Numbered from the stretch's first letter, positions 34,894-46,337 are shown. The stretch is 64,000 bases of DNA from Medicago truncatula (GCF_003473485.1 NC_053047.1:31916972-31980971); one strand, 5' to 3'. Notes: generated by a model not told the origin, from the sequence alone. Made by a program: numbers and translations.

Positions 34894-35911
34894 ATTCCGG
34901 TCACTATTATAAGCAAAAGTTGATTTTTTAGGTTAATTCATTAAAGAGTAAATAGTCAATTTCCCCCCTGAAATTGTAAATTACCCCCCTGAAATTAACA
35001 AAACTTCAATTATCCCCCTGAAATTTCACAACGTTAGTCAATTTACCCCATTCATCAAATTTTTCTGTTAGCGAACATGACGTTTTGCAAATACCCCCCC
35101 CCCCCCCTGAAGTTTTGCACTTATTTGCAAAATGCCCCCCAAACTTAAAAATTTATATTATTTTTTCGTAAAAACAAACAATTAATAGTTAAATATTAAA
35201 GCTAACTATTAATTTTGGATTTTGGAAAAACTACAGACATATATACATCAAAATAGGGGAAAATGTGTATTTTTAAAGTGACAATAATGGTTATTTCTAA
35301 TAGACAAATTATTATTTTTAGAGGTTTATAAACAAATTAATAATCAGATTTAAATTTATATTTTCTCCTTCACCAACTTAGTCTTTTAACTCCTCCAACT
35401 CCTTCAAGAATTTGCTCAAACCATTTAAACTACACAACCCCAATATTAATCCACAAATCATCCCATTACTGTCACTTTAAAAAATACATATTTTTCCCCA
35501 TTTTGGAGCCTATTTTGATGTATATATGCATGTAGTTTTACCAAATTCCAAAATTAATAGTTAGTTTTGATATTTAACTATTAATTGTTTGTTTTTAAGA
35601 AAAAAAAATTTTTAAGTTTGGAGGGCATTTTGCACATAAGTGCAAAACTTCAGGGGGTATTTGCAAAACGTCATGTTCACTAACAGAAAAATTTGACGGA
35701 GGGGGTAAATTGACTAACGTTGTGAAATTTCAGGGGAGTAATTGATGTTTTGTTAATTTCAGGGGGGTAATTGATGAAACTTACAATTTTAGGGGGGAAA
35801 TTGACTATTTACTCATTTATTAAATGATGTATGTGGTTTATATATAAACTATATACATCATTTATTGAATAAATCTAAAAATTGAACTTTTACTTATAAT
35901 AATGAACGGAT
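34894..35911. mobile_element. Outer hairpin MITE split by a nested element
   Basis: Ends attccggtcactattataag and, at the right, cttataataatgaacggat are inverted copies of the family seen at 14374-14512. The normally short hairpin is interrupted by the 869-bp fold-back element at 34946-35814. Confidence 0.65.
34946..35814. mobile_element. 869-bp fold-back element nested in a MITE
   Basis: Arms of more than 250 bp are inverted copies: gagtaaatagtcaatttccc, aatttcacaacgttagtcaa, gaacatgacgttttgcaaat on the left have reverse complements on the right. Flanking 9-mers attcattaa (34936-34944) and atttattaa (35815-35823) differ at one base, compatible with an aged 9-bp Mutator-type target duplication. 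A C14 run near 35093 and several C5-7 runs lie in the left arm. Confidence 0.75.
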
Positions 35912-35953
35912 GGATCTCTGCTTCGGTCTTTATTATGCTTATTACATACAATG

Positions 35954-36041
35954 GTTTGTTTGTAGTATGATAGATAACCATAATCTAACTTGTTGTTTGT
36001 TTGTTTGTAGTATGATAGATAACCATAATCTAACTTGTGTG
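35954..36041. repeat. 45-bp tandem repeat, two units
   Basis: gtttgtttgtagtatgatag and the following aaccataatctaacttgt occur twice with a 45-bp period (starts 35954 and 35999). Confidence 0.8.
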
Positions 36042-36913
36042 GTTCTTAAAAGATATTAGGAAGAATGGATGAAGTTATGTTACACGTGGGGACTTTAGTA
36101 TTGCTTATAAGTTTATTAAATTATTTGAGTTCATAATGATTAAAAAATTATGGATTTTTTTTTTTTAAGAAGTTAAACTAGTCCGCATGAATTGACATTG
36201 AAGTAAATCGAACATCTTGAAAATAAGCATACTTCAAAGTCTTAAGTTAACATCGTCAGACTAATTCAAGTGACTTTTTTTTATGGGGATTACTGATTTT
36301 CTTAACCACGGATTGAGTTGAAAATATAATTAAGTGAAGAAAAAAATAATTTAAAATGCATAATTTATACAAGATATTTAATAAATTATAAGATATAGTA
36401 TTAAAAATTAATAGATATCTAAAATTATAAGAAATATTAAATATACAAAAAGTTGAGAACATTAAGGTTTTTTTTCAAAAAAAGACGAAAGTAAACGATA
36501 TTTAAATAACACATAAAGAAAATATGAAAAAAAAAAATGAGAATATAGGAGGATGCAATCGCAGCCAATAAATCGTTGATAGTTGATGAGAGTGTTAAAA
36601 CAAAGTTGTAGACAATAATTCAATATTTTAAAAAGAAATTTAATCGAAGAATCATAAATTGGAAAGAAAAAAAAATAAAATTACTGTATTAAGGCCAACA
36701 AATTTAGATGTACTCATAATTGAATCTTGACTAATACTAGTACAAATCTGACGCAAGAGTCAAAATCATTAGTTAGAAACAATTTAATCATTTTCCTAGA
36801 AAAAAAAAAAGAAACAATTCAATCACAATCCATAAATGACCAACAAATTCTTCATAGACCCCACTTTCCTTTCCTTCCTCAACCAAAACTCATCTAGTCG
36901 GCACCTCCTTCAT
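36042..36913. other. Intergenic, upstream of esterase copy 2
   Basis: AT-rich; contains one A-tailed micro-insertion (36776-36825). No genes recognised. Confidence 0.5.
36776..36825 (+). mobile_element. A-tailed micro-insertion with 15-bp TSD
   Basis: Insert ttttcctag plus A11 (36791-36810) between gaaacaatttaatca and gaaacaattcaatca (14 of 15 identical). Confidence 0.75.
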
Positions 36914-36921
36914 TATTTATA
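36914..36921 (+). promoter_or_regulatory. TATA-like element of esterase copy 2
   Basis: TATTTATA (36914-36921) lies about 100 bp before the ATG at 37022, a normal distance for a plant TATA box with a short leader. Inferred from position only. Confidence 0.35.
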
Positions 36922-37021
36922 CGGCTCAAAAAACTTATAACAACAAAAAATCACTTATCTTGAATAATCGATTATTTATTCTCTTTAGTTATATCACTTT
37001 CTTTACAACCTCAAAACAACA

Positions 37022-38053
37022 ATGTCATCACCAAACAAACCCAAACCCTTTCTCTCTTGGAAATCTCGCATTTCAATTTCATTTATAAGCGCTTTATCAG
37101 ACGCATCACGTCGCTCTAACGGCACCGTTAACCGCCGTTTTCTTAATTTCTTAGATCGCAAATCTTCCCCTAACGCCATCCCTGTTAACGGCGTTTCCAC
37201 CAAAGACGTTATCGTTAACGCAGAAGATAACGTTTGGTTCCGTCTCTTCACACCCACCGCCGCCGTCAACTCCGCCGGAGAAGATAACACCGACACCAAA
37301 ACTGCCACCCTTCCGGTGATCGTTTTCTTCCATGGAGGTGGATTCACCTATCTCACCCCTGATTCATTTGCTTACGATGCTGTTTGCCGGAGATTCTGCC
37401 GGAAAATCAATGCTGTTGTCGTCTCCGTCAACTACCGTCACACACCGGAGCATCGGTATCCATCGCAATACGAAGACGGAGAAGCTGTTTTGAAATATTT
37501 GGACGAGAATAAAACGGTTTTACCGGAAAATGCTGACGTGTCAAAATGTTTCCTCGCCGGAGACAGTGCCGGTGCAAATTTAGCACATCATGTTGCGGTT
37601 CGGGTTTGTAAAGCGGGGCTCCGGGAAATCCGGGTTATTGGGTTGGTATCCATCCAGCCGTTTTTTGGAGGGGAGGAGAGGACGGAGGCGGAGATTAGGC
37701 TCGAGGGATCACCCTTAGTGTCGATGGCGAGGACGGATTGGATGTGGAAAGCGTTTTTACCGGAGGGATCAGACCGGGATCATGGCGCGGTTAATGTATG
37801 TGGGCCGAACGCGGAGGATTTGTCGGGTTTGGATTATCCGGATACGCTTGTTTTTATTGGTGGATTTGATCCTTTAAATGATTGGCAAAAGAGGTATTAT
37901 GATTGGTTGAAGAAATGTGGGAAAAAAGCTGAGTTAATTCAATATCCAAATATGATTCATGCTTTTTATATTTTTCCTGATTTGCCTGAATCTGGTCAGT
38001 TGATTATGCAAGTCAAGGATTTCATCAGCAAAGTGTCCAATTCTAGATTATGA
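37022..38053 (+). CDS. CXE18-like carboxylesterase (copy 2)
   Basis: Single-exon, 343 residues, tandem paralogue of the gene at 31901. Catalytic elements: HGGGF (His104), GDSAGAN (Ser182), GGFDPLND (Asp283) and MIHAFY (His313). The N-terminal [17 protein letters not shown] resembles the GID1 lid region, but the His is kept, so an active esterase is expected rather than a gibberellin receptor. Nearly all of [17 protein letters not shown] and [19 protein letters not shown] is identical to copy 1. Copy 2 has the family-typical GGFDPL where copy 1 has GGLDGL. No signal peptide. The two copies are separated by about 4.1 kb filled with MITEs. Confidence 0.93.
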   Translation: MSSPNKPKPFLSWKSRISISFISALSDASRRSNGTVNRRFLNFLDRKSSPNAIPVNGVSTKDVIVNAEDNVWFRLFTPTAAVNSAGEDNTDTKTATLPVIVFFHGGGFTYLTPDSFAYDAVCRRFCRKINAVVVSVNYRHTPEHRYPSQYEDGEAVLKYLDENKTVLPENADVSKCFLAGDSAGANLAHHVAVRVCKAGLREIRVIGLVSIQPFFGGEERTEAEIRLEGSPLVSMARTDWMWKAFLPEGSDRDHGAVNVCGPNAEDLSGLDYPDTLVFIGGFDPLNDWQKRYYDWLKKCGKKAELIQYPNMIHAFYIFPDLPESGQLIMQVKDFISKVSNSRL

Positions 38054-38896
38054 TTTTTTTAGTAATAATATTGTTATGATTGTTATATTAATAATAATAA
38101 ATTCATAGCTGTGTGGTAATTTGAGGTTTGATGTACTGTTAGTAGCAATTATGGACCACAACATATGAGATGTTTAGGATATTTTTTTATTTTTTTTGCT
38201 TTCACATCGGTTTCAGACCCATTAAAGGTGGACGATTAATCCAGCTAAATTAACGAGTACAATGTGGGTGTTCTTAATTGCAATGTTTTGTGTTCACATT
38301 TTGGAAGTTTGATAGTTTGTATTGAATTTATAATATGGGTTTGCATGATTTGATATGCCAAATTTGATGAGTAGCTGCTTATGCATCGTTTGGAATTGAT
38401 ATATATACTAGCATAAGTGTTGTTAGTTGTTACTGGTTACTACCCCACTTGTGCACAAATAGTCAATTACTTGATTTTGTGTTAGAGGCAGTTGATGACA
38501 ATTATAGTTAAAAGATTTTTAGACAAGATTTTTTTGATATTGGAAGAAGTAGATTGAATGAGTTTTGTGATATTTGAAGTATATATGAATGAGATTTGTG
38601 ATATTGGAAGTATATATGAGTCTCTATATATAAGTACATTGTGTTCTGTACACTGACGGATTCGAAATAAGTTATTGTATTGTATTATAGCAAACAATAG
38701 AGATAATTATTAAAGCAAATATTATGTGAAATAATGGGCACACATTCCAACGAATGGAGGAAGACCTTCAAATAGTATATGTGAAATAAGTCACGGATAA
38801 TTATTAAAGCACACACTACAGACTTGACACCACTGACAATTATTAAAGCAAACTGTGGGGACTAGACAACACTGACAATTATTATATTTGATTGAA
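38054..38896. other. Esterase 3' flank (copy 2) and insertion boundary
   Basis: 38330-38530 matches 44545-44735 (for example ctaccccacttgtgcacaaa and tagtcaattacttg). The match stops near 38530 and resumes at about 40318, so 38530-40318 is inserted DNA that includes the pseudogene at 38898-40015. Two short direct repeats (gagatttgtgatattggaag type) lie near 38560-38610. Confidence 0.6.
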
Positions 38897-38897
38897 A

Positions 38898-40015
38898 TTA
38901 ATTTTCAAACAGCTCACGCTCCAACTTTTCCAACAACTCTTTCTTCCGGTCATCGAGATGCTCTTCGGAACTTAACTTTAGATGCAACTTCATTTTCTTA
39001 GCTTCACTTTTCCTTCATCAATTTGTTTTTCTCATGTTGCACCAAGGTTAACTCTTTCAATTGTTCAAGCTCTTGCTTCTTGAATTGTTTGAATTCAATC
39101 CACTCCTTTTCAACCTCCTCCAAGGCAGCGTCCTTGTTTTTCTTTTTATCTTTTTTTAGTTGCCTCCCTACCCATTGGACGAGCACTAGATCCTACAGAG
39201 TTTGAGCCACATGCACCACTGTCGTGAGATCTCTTAGATCCACTGAGCCAACATTTCCTCCTACTTGACTACCATAACGTGGTTGATCACGGAGAGCGTG
39301 TCATTCTTCCATTAAAGTAAATTGAACATTCTTCCCACATGCATATAATTCTTGCGCTTTTGCCAAAACATTAGTATCTGACCAAGCACTTCCTTGCAAA
39401 CGTTTAGCACCTTCATAAGCGCCAATCCATTTATTCGGTATTTTGCTCATATAATTAAAACGGTTTTGGCATGCAATTACATCGAGCGCAGAATCGAATG
39501 AGTAATGCTCATTACAATACTCAGCAATTTTACCCCAATATGCTTTATCTGTCTGGTTTCTCCCGACAACACTGCATGTTCCATATTTAATCCACCCACT
39601 AATTAGCACCAAATTTTGTTCAGTGTTCCATGCTGGTTGCTGGGTTTTCTTGCTCTTAGGAGTTGAATCCTCTGGAATTGGAGTGGCTTCATTAGCTCTT
39701 GTCATTCCATCACGATTTATTTGTGTTGAAAATTCAGAAAATTCACCAACACTCTGAAAATTTTCATTCACCATTGACATATAACCATTAAATTGGGGTG
39801 TTTGAGATGGATATCCCATCATAGATCTATAATATAGATTAAAGTTTAGAACAGAGGATGAATGGTTGAAATCTGATGCAAAACCAAAAATTAGGCATGT
39901 TTTGAGGATGTTGGTTGGGAAATTGATTTGGATGTTGATAATTGTTTGGATTTTGGTAGCTAAATAGGTATTCAGAAGAATTCTGGGTGTTGAAATGATT
40001 ATTATTGGGATCCAT
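38898..40015 (-). pseudogene. Harbinger ORF1-like (Myb-like plus NAM-associated domain) pseudogene
   Basis: From ATG at 40015 the minus strand reads MDPNNNHFNTQNSSEYLFSY, shifts frame near 39885, then continues RSMMGYPSQTPQFNGYMSM, the trihelix/Myb-like WNTEQNLVLISGWIKYGT and WGKIAEYCNEHYSF, ending at a stop near 39301 where a Trp codon is expected (EE-stop-HALRDQPRYGSQ). After further shifts it resumes with DAALEEVEKEWIEFKQFKKQ, a Glu/Lys-rich coiled coil, and KLSSEEHLDDRKKELLEKLE to a stop at 38898. This is the plant family often annotated as NAM-associated or GST-T3-like, related to Harbinger ORF1 partner proteins. It has at least two frameshifts and one nonsense change, so it is dead. Confidence 0.8.
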
Positions 40016-40317
40016 TTCACTAAAAAAAAGACTAAAAGTTCAAAAGAAAAGCTAATAGAAAGCTAATAATAAGATTAAGATAGAAAAAACTTGGTCGCCC
40101 CACTCTCTCTGTCGGCGCATGCATCTCACTTGCCGGCTTTGCCCAACGAAAACGCGCCATGTGGCCTGACCGGGACATAATTCAACATGTTTAATTGCAT
40201 CATCACCTCTTTCATCCACATCATCTTTCCCCTCATTTTTAAAGTTGCTTTCAATAGGTCCATTGTAAATGGTCTAAGTCTAACTTTCAAATCAAGAAAA
40301 ATTTGATTTCAAAAACG

Positions 40318-40480
40318 GCTGGGGATGATAGGATGACTTAGTTTATTTCCAATATCTTTTCACTTGTAGTAACGAGCAATCTGTTTTTGACCTCCTCTCA
40401 CATCATCATGTTTGACCGTTTTAAGAATTAATATGTTGAAACAATTTGGTTATTGGATCGGATGCTATGAAACACATATA
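40318..40480 (+). repeat. Esterase 3'-flank repeat, resumed part of copy 2
   Basis: ggggatgataggatgactta, then taacgagcaatctgttttt and catcatgtttgaccgtttt match 44752-44880 and 63648-63800. Confidence 0.6.
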
Positions 40481-40489
40481 TTCTTTAGA

Positions 40490-40645
40490 TTAGTCATCCT
40501 CTAGTGTCAGATACCGAAACGACACCAACATATATAATTATATTGAATTATGTGATTTTTTGAAATTATTAGTTGTGTCAGCGTGTCAGTGCCTATGTCG
40601 TGTTCGGTGTCTGTGTCTGTATCCGTACTTCATAGCTTGGGTGTC
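40490..40645. repeat. Dispersed GTGTCTGACAC-type repeat copy
   Basis: Contains gtgtcagataccgaaacgac, the inner attatattgaattatgtgat block, and ends gtatccgtacttcatagc, the inverted form of the ctatgaagcac end. Confidence 0.55.
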
Positions 40646-40684
40646 ATTAGTCTTTGGTGTCATTGGTGCTATTGGACTTAGGTC

Positions 40685-40820
40685 AGAAGGTGAGAAAAAC
40701 ACAAGGGGGGGGGGTTGAATGTGTTGGCTTTTTCTTCGTTTTCTCCTAAGTTGAAAAACACTGGTCAGAAGCAAATAGAGTTCTGCTTCTGAAGTAATGT
40801 TCAAGACTAAATGCAGCGGA

Positions 40821-40864
<44 letters not shown>

Positions 40865-42004
40865 AAAACAAGTATACAGGTTCCTTCCACAAACCAGAAG
40901 TAGTCCTGTCCCCCTTGCACTTCCAAGGAGAGTTCACTAAAATGTAATATCTGATTACAACTGCTCACTTCTAAACTTAGCGAGAGACTTTAAATTACTC
41001 AAGCACAACTGCAAGAGATTTTCTATGCTCCTGAACACAATCAAGAGACTTCTAATGCTCAAGCACAGCTGCAAGAGACTTCTAAATTCAAACAAAATTA
41101 CACAAAAAATTATTTGAGGTTGAACACTTGATATACAATCAGTGGTGTTTACAATACAAATCAGATACAGACTCTTTAAGACTCTAGAATTTCTAAGATA
41201 TGAACTTTGATAAGAAATTCTAAGTGAACTTTTGATGCAGAACAATTTCAGCAGAGTTTTGGCGCTTTCAAATTGTTGTAGAGTCTTGCCATCCTCTAAG
41301 TCTTCACTCCTTTATATAGAGGTGTGCGAGAGACGTTGTGAATTTCCAGCACATCAAAATAGAGTCGTTTGAAGCTTTGATTAATCACCAATGATCTTTT
41401 GCCTGATATGATTATTGTCCTATGAAGGATCAATTTCAAATCCATTCCCAGTATGTAAGAACATTGTTGAAGGCAGAGCTGTTATCCTTGTCTTGTAGCA
41501 GAGACACAAACTGAGTAGTGGAGATAGTGGTTGTACACTTCGTACAATTGTACTATGTCAACGCTCTTCAAAGAACAAGCATCCAATGCTTTCAAATCCT
41601 TTCAAAATAACCGCTACTTCACTCCTCTGGTCTTTTGCAATGCTTGGACGAGATTGAATCCATTGAACAGCCTTTTGAAGCTTTAAGTCTTGCATCTTCT
41701 GATGAACTTCATCTTCTGGTGATCTTGCTTCTAACCGAGATGCTTCTGATGAACTTGTTTCTGATGACGTCATCACTTCAGGAGCACTTTGACTTCAGGA
41801 GCACTTCTCTTCAGATGCTTTAAGCTTCCTTTTTGTTGATTCCTTAGCTCTCTTTTGTTCTTCCATAACCTAATAATAATATCAAATTTTTGTCTATGGT
41901 CCTGTACACTTGAACAAATATTAGCATATCCAATTGACAATTTTTAATACATTGTTATCATCAAAACTTTCAAAAGGTAATGTTAAACACATTTTGTTCC
42001 AACA
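40685..42004 (-). mobile_element. Copia-type solo LTR, 1320 bp, 5-bp TSD
   Basis: On the minus strand it begins TGTTGGAACAAAATGTGTTT and contains GTTTTGATGATAACAATG, typical of plant copia LTRs, with a TATA motif (ctatataaagg) near 41315. Direct repeats AGGTC flank it (40680-40684 and 42005-42009). The related sequences at 44896 and 63852 (ggtcagct) run through this point without an insert, giving two empty-site relatives. No internal retrotransposon domain is present, so LTR-LTR recombination removed the body. The minus-strand 3' end reads CTTCT where a canonical CA end is expected. Confidence 0.8.
40827..40862. repeat. (GA)n microsatellite
   Basis: About 18 GA units, inside the solo LTR. 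A G10 run lies near 40706. Confidence 0.95.
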
Positions 42005-42129
42005 AGGTCAGTTGTTGAAGTGAAGTGATGTGGTAGAAGATGACAAGGACTCTTGGAGGGTTTACTTACAACACTTTGATGATCAAATTAGTTTGTGAAT
42101 AAGGGTTAGAGGTTTTGTGATTGGAAATG

Positions 42130-42240
42130 TGTGTTTGACTTTTTTTTTTGGGTGGTGTCTTGGATTCAAATCCCGGACCGTACATGTATTTTGCATTGTC
42201 CTTATCAACTGAGTTAAGCTCACGGGGACATTGATTTTGT
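42130..42240 (-). mobile_element. tRNA-related SINE copy (minus)
   Basis: On the minus strand: gtgagcttaactcagttgat, aaggacaatgcaaaatacat, then ggtccgggatttgaatccaa (B-box-like) and an A-run. Same family as 53975-54120. It lies in the esterase 3'-flank copy 2, just after the solo LTR. Confidence 0.65.
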
Positions 42241-43100
42241 TGGTTAATTAAGTAATATTAGGGATTGGATTATGCCAAGACCACCTGAAATCCATAATAA
42301 ATTATGCCTAAATTTTGCATTGAACTTACATACCTAAATTATGTGTGTTTGATAATAAATTATGCCTAAATTTTGTGTTTGATAATAAATTATGCCTAAA
42401 TTTTGCATTGACCTTACATGCCTAAATATATAATCCAATAGGTTGGAGGTAGAAAGACCACCTCAAATCCATAATAACTTATGCCCAAAATCAAAATCTC
42501 TCATGCTTATAAAACAATTTAAGCTGGAAAATAAATAATTTAAAACTGCAAAAATGGTATCCTCAACACCTAGGACCATGGGATTAACAAACACGGCCTT
42601 CTACCACTAGACCACGCGTTACTATCTGAAATGTATCTCGCGTTATTAATATATATTAATTTTTTATATGCATTTTATATAAAAAAAATATTTAGACCCC
42701 AAAATTTTAGACGTTAAGTTCGGTAGAGCTGTTTGCAACTCTTAAAAACTGGCCTGAGCATAATCTATATAGATCAATTTCATTTATTTTTTTATTGTTT
42801 GAAGTACCATGGCCTACAATGCCTCTCAATTGGGTTCGTCCGTGTAGTAATTGAGGTTTAATATACTACTAGTATTTGTAGCAGTTAGAGCCTTGACATG
42901 CAATGCTATATGATGGGTGTCCTAACATTGAAAATTAGGGACCACAATATATGACATGTTTACAACGTGTTGGAACATTTCTTGAACACTTAAAATTGCT
43001 ACTCCACCTGTCGAACACTCAAATAATTGCTGAAAAAATTCAATCTTCGATGCACATAAAAATGGTATTGTTAGTCGAAAAATTAGGTTGAGTTACAAAT
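42241..43100. other. Intergenic with short tandem repeats
   Basis: aataaattatgcctaaattttg recurs several times at 42295-42420. At about 42560-42625 the minus strand has cgcgtggtctagtggtagaa, a tRNA A-box-like stretch, possibly another SINE relic. No genes. Confidence 0.5.
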
Positions 43101-43543
43101 TAAGGCTCTGTTTGGTAAAAAGAAGCTATAAGCTAGCTGATAGCTGATAAGTTAGCTGATAGCTGGTAGCTGATAGCTGATAGCTTATAGCTGAAAAACT
43201 TGCTTATTAAAAATAATGTGTTTGGTAAAATTAGCTGTTGAAGTGGCTGATAAATATAAAATGACATAAAAGGACATGTTTTTTTTTAATATACATATAG
43301 ACGCACACATTTTTTTTGTAATGTATTTATTTTTTAATATTTTTAATTATAGTTAAATATGTTTTTGGTCCCTATAAATATTCAAACTTTTGGTCTTAGT
43401 CTCCATAAAAAAATTCTTCGACCTTTAATCCTAAAAAAAATTCACTAACAATTTTGATCTCTGCTTAATGAGTCCCAAAAATAAGAGAAATGTGGAAACA
43501 AAATGTGAGGTAGAATATATAAAATTTTACAACGTACAATAAA

Positions 43544-43588
43544 CTAGTTATTTTTTCCTTTAAAAAAAAAATAGGCTAGTTATTTTTT
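43544..43588 (+). mobile_element. A-tailed micro-insertion with 13-bp TSD
   Basis: Insert ccttt plus A10 plus tagg (43557-43575) between exact 13-bp repeats ctagttatttttt. Its ccttt-A end resembles the insert at 30995. Confidence 0.7.
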
Positions 43589-43641
43589 GTGTGGTGTACG
43601 ACAGGTTAGTTATAACAAAATATAAAGCATTTCCATAAAAA

Positions 43642-43646
<5 letters not shown>

Positions 43647-43712
<66 letters not shown>
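43647..43712. repeat. (TA)n microsatellite
   Basis: About 33 TA units inside the Tourist-like element. Confidence 0.95.
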
Positions 43713-43714
<2 letters not shown>

Positions 43715-44160
43715 TGCTCCTTAAAAAAAACGGCATTTTATTTAAGGGAAAAAATGGGGCGGTTATAAAGATGAACATGGGTACTTGTTTAATTAAAAAA
43801 ATAATTAATTAAATTAATAGGGTTAAAGTTGGAAGAAAATATAAAAAGCTACCAGCTATAAGCTAAAAAGCTACTTGAAATAGCTTTTCAAAAAACGCTA
43901 TAAGCTCATGAAAAAAGCTTGTTACCAAACACGTCACGTTTTCTTCTAACGAGCTTATAAGCTAATCCAACAAGCTATAAGCTAGCTTTTTTGTGTTACC
44001 AAACACAGCCTAAGTCTCTTTAAGACGTTCCGCAGTTTTATCTCAATGGTGAATACACTCTTTGCACAAAGAAAATCCATCAAACTAACACCGACAAACT
44101 CTTATCGCTCGGAATACACAAAATGGGGAAACTCAATTTTTAACTATGATTTGTTTTTTT

Positions 44161-44505
44161 GGCTTAATTGCACTTTTGGCCTCCTATTTTTTCAAAAGTT
44201 GCGATTTTGGCCCCCTAACTAATTAAAATACAAAACAACACCCTATGTATTGGATCTTTGGCAGTTTTGGCCTCCAAGGCCACTTTTGACTTAGTCTTCG
44301 CTGACATGACATCCACATCCCTTAAGTGAGGTGCCACGTGTCGTCCATTGTGGGTGCCACGTCAGCGAAGACTAAGTCAAAAGTAGCCTTGGGGGCCAAA
44401 ATTGCCAACGATCCGATACATAATGGGTTGTTTTATATTTTAATTAGTTAGAGAACCAAAATCACAACTTTTGAAAAGATAGAAAATCAAAAGTACAATT
44501 AAACC
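44161..44505. mobile_element. 345-bp hairpin MITE, Mutator-type, 9-bp TSD
   Basis: The whole element folds on itself: ggcttaattgcacttttggc, gttgcgattttggcccccta and cttagtcttcgctgacatga at the left have inverted partners at the right. Direct repeats TTGTTTTTT flank it (44151-44159 and 44506-44514), with one extra T at the left junction. Confidence 0.8.
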
Positions 44506-44539
44506 TTGTTTTTTCTACCCTATATATGTCTCCCAATTG

Positions 44540-45080
44540 ACTTCGTCATACTTCAATTCATAATATGATATGGCAAATCGGATGATTAGTTTGCTTATGC
44601 ATGGTTTGGAATTGATATATGTGTTAGAATAATTGTTGTTACTACCCCACTTGTGCACAAATAGTCAATTACTTGGTTTTGTGTCAGAGGTAGGTGATGC
44701 CAATTTTGGTTTAAAGATTTTTGAACAAGGTTGGTTGGGAAGATAAAACAGTTGGGGATGGTTGTATGACAATTTATTTCCAATATTTTCTCTCTTGTAG
44801 TAATCGCCAATCTGTTTTTTTTACCTCCTCTACATCATCATGTTTGTCCGTTTTACAAATTAATATGCTAAAACAATTTTGTAGGGATCTAAAGTGGACC
44901 TAGGTCAGCTCTAGAAGTGATGTGGCAGAATACGACGACGATTCTTGAAGGGTTTACATGTAAACACTTCGATGATAAGTTAGTTTGTGAATGAGGGTTA
45001 AAGGTTTTGTGATTAGAAATGTGTGTACTTTTCTCTTGTGCACATGTCCTATTATAGGACAACCTTTAGGGTTATCTGAT
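44540..45080 (+). repeat. Esterase 3'-flank repeat, copy 3 (uninterrupted)
   Basis: Colinear with 38330-42130 and with 62774-64000 but without their insertions. It therefore supplies the empty sites at about 44710 (ttttggtttaaag), 44806 (caatctgttttttt), 44873 (aacaattttgtaggg) and 44896 (ctaggtcagct). No esterase coding sequence precedes it. Confidence 0.7.
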
Positions 45081-45151
45081 GAAATTCAGCATGATTGCGG
45101 ATTAGCGTTTGATCTTCATAATGTGGCGTTGGTTAGATGATAAATTCTAGG

Positions 45152-45340
45152 GTCATGCTAACAAAAAGTGTTCTAAGGATATTGTTTAAGGATGCATAAA
45201 AAGAAATTTTGTTTTGAAAATACAAATCAAATGTATATCAAAGTCATAATTACATCATTTTCTATGCAAAAATTGTTTCTTTTAGATCCTTAAACAATGT
45301 TCATAAGATACTGATAATTAGTGTTGCATTAAAACTAAAA
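45152..45340. mobile_element. Hairpin MITE (ATGCTAACA ... TGTTGCAT type)
   Basis: gttctaaggatattgtttaa and aaatgtatatcaaagtcat are inverted between the halves (atccttaaacaatgttcat on the right). Related to the 18427 family by its aatgctaac-type end. Confidence 0.55.
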
Positions 45341-46110
45341 AGTGACAAGTAATGTGAAACACAAATTTTCTCCAAAAACGACAAGTTTTTTGAAATGGAG
45401 GGAATACTTGTTAGAGTTTTTCTAAATTCTATTAGGATGTTTTGTCAATACGGCCCCATAGCTCGCTCATTAGTTATCTAGCCCGTTGATGGAATGGGTT
45501 TGACTTTAGGAAATCATAGAAATCGATTAAATACAAATGAAGCTTGTGAACATGTTGAAATTAGGATGAAATTTGAATATAGTGGAAGAAATTAGAAGAA
45601 ATATAAAAATTATTAAAAAAATGTATTGGAAATTGAAATATTTGAGTTTTTTTAAAGATATCTTAATTTGAAATTCTTAAAGAGTTTTTCGGCGCGCTCG
45701 TTAAATAAATAATTAATGAAGTTGAAAATTCATAGAAAGTCTTACAAAGAGTGACGATGAAGTTTTTCAAAAGGATCTTACATTTAAAGATTCAACAAGG
45801 TACGTTGTATTTAAGTTATGTACCTTTGGCATCCATATTTTACCTGAAACAAGATTTAGTCCCTAATGTCTAAATTTGGGTTCGGTCCCCAGTTGACACA
45901 TTCTTGCAATTATCATTGCATTTAAAAAAAAATAAAAAAAAATCCAAAAACAATGATTTTGGCGCCCATTTTTTTGATTTGTTACCCCAATTTCAAATTT
46001 TTAAAGAAAAAGTTAGAGTACAAAAGCTTCACATCATAACTTTGACACCTCAACCATGTTGACACCCTAAAACTACCAAATATCATTTGTAGCACCTTAA
46101 ATAATTTATT
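45341..46110. other. Intergenic, nothing recognised
   Basis: AT-rich with a fragment of a stowaway-like end near 45400 (ggagggaatac) and a retrotransposon-like tract near 45800-45920. No coding signal. Confidence 0.45.
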
Positions 46111-46200
46111 AAAATAAAAGAAAATGATGAAGCAAATACTTTAGGAGACTTGACCAAAATAAAAGAAAATGATGAAGCAAATACTTGAGGAGACTTGACC
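46111..46200. repeat. 45-bp tandem duplication
   Basis: Two units (aaaataaaagaaaatgatga, then agcaaatactt) at 46111-46155 and 46156-46200 differ at one base. Confidence 0.9.
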
Positions 46201-46337
46201 AAAATCCAAGATAGCACTCAAGAGATTAAATGACAATTATCTTATTAAAAATCTTATCAGAAAAAACCAATGGAGTAAAACCATGGTGAAGGGAAAAAAT
46301 GTGGAGTGCAAAGCTACAAAAACAATAAATCTCATGA

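Larger units (their letters stand above)
43104..44010. mobile_element. Tourist/Harbinger-type MITE-like element, TAA TSD
   Basis: Terminal inverted repeats ggctctgtttggtaa and ttaccaaacacagcc bound the element, with direct repeats TAA at 43101-43103 and 44011-44013, the PIF/Harbinger signature. Subterminal regions are full of agctgatagct and agctataagct repeats in inverted orientation. The middle holds a legume repeat (tttttggtccctataaatat), a micro-insertion and a (TA)n run. Confidence 0.75.

Noticed and set aside
41558-41823. Ser/Glu-rich ORFs in both directions
   Set aside because: They fall inside the copia-type solo LTR, which is non-coding.
42560-42625. tRNA gene on the minus strand (cgcgtggtctagtggtagaa)
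   Set aside because: Only an A-box-like half is present; no cloverleaf or B-box could be completed. More likely a SINE or primer-site relic.
35954-46200. Tandem direct repeats considered as a CRISPR-like array
   Set aside because: Only two units each without regular spacers, and this is a plant nuclear sequence.
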